Assembly: GCA_022827095.1 (NCBI GenBank)
Contig: JAJDTP010000005.1
Location: 248,001-312,000, forward strand
Length of the DNA: 64,000 bases
Origin: Dehalococcoidia bacterium
GTDB lineage: Bacteria; Chloroflexota; Dehalococcoidia; Lucifugimonadales; UBA3495
Reading direction: 5' to 3'
Each line of letters opens with the position of its first letter. Position 1 is the first letter of the stretch. A model generated the notes under the pieces. The model was not told the origin of the DNA. It ran no database searches and was given only the letters and a program-made list of their open reading frames with translations. Shown piece after piece: positions 61,182-64,000 of the stretch. A program made the translations under genes and the position numbers.

Positions 61182-62093
61182 ATGCCCCTACTGGAAGATA
61201 AGGTAGCAATCGTAACCGGAGCCGGGCGCGGCATCGGGCGCGGCGTCGCCAAGCTGATGGCGGCGGAAGGCGCGAAGGTCGTGGTTTGCGATCTCGGCGT
61301 GAACGTTGACGGCACCGGAGCCGACATCTCGGTGGCGCAACAAGTGGCCAACGAGATCGGCGAAGAGGGCGGCACCGCGGTGGCGTGCACCGAGTCGGTG
61401 GCGACCATGGACGGCGGCGAGAAGATCGTGCAGACGGCCGTCGACAACTTCGGCAAGCTGGACATCGTGGTGACGGTGGCCGGGATCCTGCGGGACCGCA
61501 TGGTCTTCAACATGACCGAAGAGGAATGGGACGACGTGATCGCGGTGCACCTGAAGGGCACCTTCACCGTGGTGAAGCACGCGAGCATCCTGTTCCGGCA
61601 GCAGCGGTCGGGTCGCATCATCACCTTCAGCAGCACGTCCGGCCTGTACGGCAACAGCGGGCAGGCGAACTATGGAGCGGCCAAGGACGGCATCGCCGGG
61701 TTCACGCGGGTTTGCGCGCGGGACCTGGGACGCTACGGGGTGACGGCGAACGCGATTTCGCCGTCGGCGAGCACTCGGATGACGACGAGCGTGCCGGACG
61801 AGGCGCGGGCTTTGCGGTCGGCGCGGGGCATCGCGGCCGGCGGCGGGCTGCGCGGCGAGGCCGAGGACGTCGCTCCGATGGTGACGTGGCTGGCGTCGGA
61901 CGAGGCGCAGCACGTGAACGGCCACGTGTTCCACGTGACGGGTGGGCTGGTGAGTCTTATGAACGAGCCTGAGCCCGTGAAGACGATCCGCAAGGACAGT
62001 CGGTGGACGGTGGACGAGTTGGCGGGCGTGTTCCCGGCGACCATCGGGGTTGAGCTATACAACCCGGCGCCGGCGCCACCGCCGAGCGCGTAG
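61182..62093 (+). CDS. SDR, MFE-2-like 3-hydroxyacyl-CoA dehydrogenase, copy 2
   Basis: 303 aa, strongly similar to 60100-61035 up to about residue 190 (shared CTESVATMDGGE, GILRDRMVFNMTE.EWDDVIAVHL, GNSGQANYGAAK) and more divergent toward the C-terminus, where the substrate loop lies. The two may have split chain-length or substrate specificity. Followed by a strong terminator. Confidence 0.87.
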   Translation: MPLLEDKVAIVTGAGRGIGRGVAKLMAAEGAKVVVCDLGVNVDGTGADISVAQQVANEIGEEGGTAVACTESVATMDGGEKIVQTAVDNFGKLDIVVTVAGILRDRMVFNMTEEEWDDVIAVHLKGTFTVVKHASILFRQQRSGRIITFSSTSGLYGNSGQANYGAAKDGIAGFTRVCARDLGRYGVTANAISPSASTRMTTSVPDEARALRSARGIAAGGGLRGEAEDVAPMVTWLASDEAQHVNGHVFHVTGGLVSLMNEPEPVKTIRKDSRWTVDELAGVFPATIGVELYNPAPAPPPSA

Positions 62094-62135
62094 GGGTTCC
62101 GACCGGCTCGGGTCGGTTCCATAGGCAGGAACGAT

Positions 62136-62170
62136 GATGCCGGGTGGGCGACCGCCCGGCATCTTGCTTT
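62136..62170 (+). terminator. Strong terminator after the SDR pair
   Basis: GATGCCGGG-T-GG (62136-62147) / CC-G-CCCGGCATC (62152-62163), a 12-bp stem with one G-U pair and a GCGA loop, then TTGCTTT. Confidence 0.85.
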
Positions 62171-62246
62171 GCTGCGTGTCCAAGGCAAATTGGGCGGATC
62201 CACCATGGTCGGCATCCCTTTGGTTACCTTAGTTGGGGGGTACGTG

Positions 62247-62933
62247 ATGCGTGAATTCCGGGTACTAACGATCATCGCGACGGTGATCGCGTTTTGCGTG
62301 CTGGCCGCGTTGGCGCTGGTAATTGCAATGGTGATCAGTCCCGGGGCGGTGGGAGTCGGTGGTACGCATAAAGACTGGTTTGTGTATGTGACGCCTGAAG
62401 ACATGGTGGAGCACTCCGAGCATATCGTCCTGGCCCGTTACCTAGATGAAGCGATCTATGAGATTCCCAACCCATCGCAGGATTACGACGTCGTGCAGTC
62501 GAACACGGACGTTTATCGGCAGTTTGAAGTAGTGGGATCTTTCAAGGGCAGTTTCGAAGCTGGCGACACCGTTTACGTGGGGTGGAGCGCCGGATATACC
62601 AGGGCCGGCCCTGAGCCCGGAAGACGGCAGTTCATACCGCGAGTGGTTGCGCCGCTCGCGCAAGGCGAAATCTACGGGTTGTTCTTGAACCTGCAGTATT
62701 CGAGATCACGCCACCCTGACGAGCCGGAAACCAGGATGTGGAAAACGCCGGACGGATTGGAGGTCGCGCTGGTGGATGGTCAGGGCAGGTTCTCGTTCCA
62801 GACTGATCAGTACTACCGCAACGCATTGAAAGACATGGGCCTGAAGCCGGTTGCCGGTTCGGGGGCTCCGTTCGAGTTGACTACCCACGACGTGCAGCGG
62901 TTGGTGGCGTCCGGCTCCGATTTCTCCAAGTAG
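62247..62933 (+). CDS. Membrane-anchored protein of unknown function
   Basis: 228 aa. One N-terminal transmembrane/signal-anchor helix (LTIIATVIAFCVLAALALVI), then a mostly beta extracellular part: EDMVEHSEHIVLARYLDEAI, YDVVQSNTDVYRQFEVVGSFKG, GDTVYVGWSAGYTR, GEIYGLFLNLQYSRSR. It resembles stand-alone beta-sandwich proteins described as hypothetical. ATG 62247 follows a GGGGGGTAC site. Confidence 0.65.
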   Translation: MREFRVLTIIATVIAFCVLAALALVIAMVISPGAVGVGGTHKDWFVYVTPEDMVEHSEHIVLARYLDEAIYEIPNPSQDYDVVQSNTDVYRQFEVVGSFKGSFEAGDTVYVGWSAGYTRAGPEPGRRQFIPRVVAPLAQGEIYGLFLNLQYSRSRHPDEPETRMWKTPDGLEVALVDGQGRFSFQTDQYYRNALKDMGLKPVAGSGAPFELTTHDVQRLVASGSDFSK

Positions 62934-63037
62934 TGGAGTTCGTCAACGTTGTGGCGCCTTGCCGGTTCCCGCTTGGTCATCTCAGGAAGCGCAGCGAGCT
63001 GGCGATTTGGTAGTTTGAAGACCGGACCCGCCAGCAA

Positions 63038-63067
63038 CGAGATTGCCGCGCTGCGCTCGCAATGACG
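63038..63067. repeat. TCATTGCGAG repeat (inverted)
   Basis: GAGATTGCCGCGCTGCGCTCGCAATGACGG, same family as 918-946, 27 nt before the SRP RNA promoter. Confidence 0.78.
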
Positions 63068-63093
63068 GCTGAGAGGTGCGAGGGATGGGCGGA

Positions 63094-63122
63094 TTGACAG
63101 GGTTTGAGGGTGGGCATACCAT
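63094..63122 (+). promoter_or_regulatory. Promoter of the SRP RNA gene
   Basis: A perfect TTGACA (63094-63099), a 17-nt spacer and TACCAT (63117-63122). Transcription would begin near 63130. Confidence 0.78.
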
Positions 63123-63129
63123 GTTTGTA

Positions 63130-63405
63130 GTGGTCGTGCTACATGGGGAGCTGGCGGTGCCCTGAACCCGCAACCCGCCACAGCGGGGTGGAATTCCTCC
63201 CCCAGGCAAGGTGCAAGGGCCAATTTCCCAGGGAATGGTGTTGACGGCCGGGTCCCACGCGGCGCAGGCTCGTGAACTCCGCCAGGGCTTGACGGCAGCA
63301 ACGGTAAGCGATGTCCCGCGGGTGCCGTGGGAGTGCCTGGCCTGAGCCAATCCCGACGATATGCCCCCAGGCTGCAGTCAAAGGGAGGTGCTCGGCCACT
63401 TTTTT
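63130..63405 (+). ncRNA. ffs: Signal recognition particle RNA, long form with Alu domain
   Basis: The 5' Alu part GGCGGTGCCCTGAACCCGCAA and CAGCGGGGTGGAATTCC matches the B. subtilis-type RNA. GTGTTGACGGCCGGGTCC starts the long helix. GTGAACTCCGCCAGGGC..GACGGCAGCAACGGTAAGCG is the SRP54-binding loop region (GCAGCAACGG), and CGCGGGTGCCGTGGGAGTGC closes it. The length of about 270 nt ends at a T6 run (63400-63405). The long form is normal for Firmicutes and Chloroflexota and unlike the 114-nt E. coli RNA. Confidence 0.9.
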
Positions 63406-63471
63406 GATTCTTACCCATCCATTTGCAGCAAGGTTTTGTCAGCACCGTGTCAGCCTCAGGAGTACCCAGTT

Positions 63472-63565
63472 TGTCATCGCGAGGAGCGCAGCGACGTGGC
63501 GATCTCGTTCCCACTGCGGCGTCCGTTGCCCTGACGAGATTGCCGCGCTGCGCTCGCAATGACAG
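63472..63565. repeat. Composite palindromic repeat, paired with 54496-54585
   Basis: GTCATCGCGAGGAGCGCAGCG, GGCGTCCGTTGCCCTGACGA, GATTGCCGCGCTGCGCTCGC then AATGACAG; near-copy of 54496-54585 including the inner part. Confidence 0.8.
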
Positions 63566-63600
63566 TTCCAGCAAAAGTGTGTGTGGGTGAGCGTGCCAGT

Positions 63601-64000
63601 ATGTCGAGAACCGCGGTGGCCTCAACTCCCATGCGCCGGCGGCGGAAATCGCTGGGGCAGCACTTCCTGGCGGACGCGAGGATCGCCAACCGGATCGTTG
63701 CGGCCGCCGAGCCGGACGGATCAGATACAGTGCTCGAGATCGGCCCGGGGGCGGGAGTTTTGACGCGGCGACTCGTGGAACAAGCAGGCAGGGTGATCGC
63801 GGTGGAATTGGACCGGCGGTTGGTCGCCGAATTGCCGGAGAGGCTGGAGTTTCCGGCCAACCTTGAGGTCGTGTCGGGGGATGGACGAGAGGCTGATCCC
63901 GACGAGTTGGTGGGTGCGGACACGTCGTACAAGGTTGTGGCGAACCTGCCCTACTATGCAGCCGCGCCGATCGTGCGGCGGTTCCTGGAGACGGTGAGGC
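63601..64000 (+). CDS. rsmA: 16S rRNA dimethyladenosine transferase (3' partial)
   Basis: The frame is open from ATG 63601 to the window edge (133 codons). RRKSLGQHFLADARIANRIV, the SAM-binding VLEIGPGAGVLTRRLVEQ, VIAVELDRRLV and KVVANLPYYAAAPIVRRF are the classical KsgA/RsmA motifs. It methylates two adenosines near the 3' end of 16S rRNA. The start has no strong ribosome-binding site (GAGCGTGCCAGT). Confidence 0.92.
   Translation, partial: MSRTAVASTPMRRRRKSLGQHFLADARIANRIVAAAEPDGSDTVLEIGPGAGVLTRRLVEQAGRVIAVELDRRLVAELPERLEFPANLEVVSGDGREADPDELVGADTSYKVVANLPYYAAAPIVRRFLETVR

Noticed and set aside
1-64000. CRISPR arrays and tRNA genes
   Set aside because: No regularly spaced direct repeats and no tRNA T-arm patterns were found by eye on either strand.

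Overview
The window is high-GC DNA densely packed with genes. Its repertoire consists of CaiB/BaiF family III CoA-transferases, F420/flavin-type LLM oxidoreductases, many SDRs, an MmgE/PrpD protein, MaoC-type hydratases, a DUF35-thiolase pair, several MFS exporters and three Uma2 loci. This suggests a catabolically versatile member of the Chloroflexota, of the SAR202/Dehalococcoidia type. That placement is inference from gene content only; no 16S gene or other decisive marker is present.

The most striking content is three genes with an in-frame UGA at a redox-active position, each followed within 17-22 nt by a hairpin of the bacterial SECIS type. They are a UGSC-family protein (1-480, U-G-S-C), an AhpD-like peroxidase-family protein (1016-1582, C-x-x-U) and a DsbA/FrnE-like protein (52909-53565, minus strand, U-P-W-C). 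Each looks like two broken ORFs to ordinary gene callers, but both halves lie in one frame and join into a complete domain. The genome therefore probably uses selenocysteine.

Layout. 0-2.6 kb: two selenoproteins, a FlK-like thioesterase and an SDR. 2.7-3.9 kb: an ISAs1-type insertion sequence with a frameshifted transposase; a 145-bp miniature derivative with the same ends lies at 58.6 kb. 4.0-5.2 kb: an unknown 230-aa gene with a long leader, duplicated with its leader at 57.3-58.4 kb on the other strand. 5.3-8.6 kb: two CoA-transferases flanking a frameshifted Uma2 gene. 8.8-13.5 kb: a GH88/105-like hydrolase, an AAA ATPase and an MFS transporter. 13.5-20.3 kb: SDRs, an HD (PhnZ-like) protein, LLM oxidoreductases, a kinase-like phosphotransferase, lumazine synthase and an AIM24-like protein. 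20.4-24.1 kb: a three-subunit xanthine dehydrogenase/CO dehydrogenase-type molybdoenzyme. 24.3-28.7 kb: GNAT, MFS, small HAD, thiolase and DUF35. 28.9-34.0 kb: RND permease and an unusually long adaptor. 34.2-39.4 kb: LLM oxidoreductase and three consecutive MFS exporters. 39.7-43.9 kb: DUF1800, acyl-CoA dehydrogenase, NHL-repeat and EthD-like proteins. 43.9-51.6 kb: MmgE/PrpD, an FNR-type reductase and a NuoEFG/FdsGBA-like NADH module whose large subunit lacks the Mo-ligand Cys/Sec. 51.7-56.9 kb: two tandem Uma2 genes, the DsbA-like selenoprotein, a HAD hydrolase and the trehalose genes otsB and otsA. 58.8-62.1 kb: two MaoC-type hotdog proteins and two paralogous SDRs, together resembling a split multifunctional beta-oxidation module. 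62.2-64.0 kb: a membrane-anchored unknown, a long-form SRP RNA with its own promoter, and the start of rsmA.

Intergenic DNA is rich in dispersed palindromic repeats: a TCATTGCGAG/GGCAATCTCG family, a TTCCGGC..GCCGGAA family, and CATCCTGTCCATCC-like and AGGATTTTCA-like families. They fill most long spacers, including those inside the 58.8-62.1 kb gene string.
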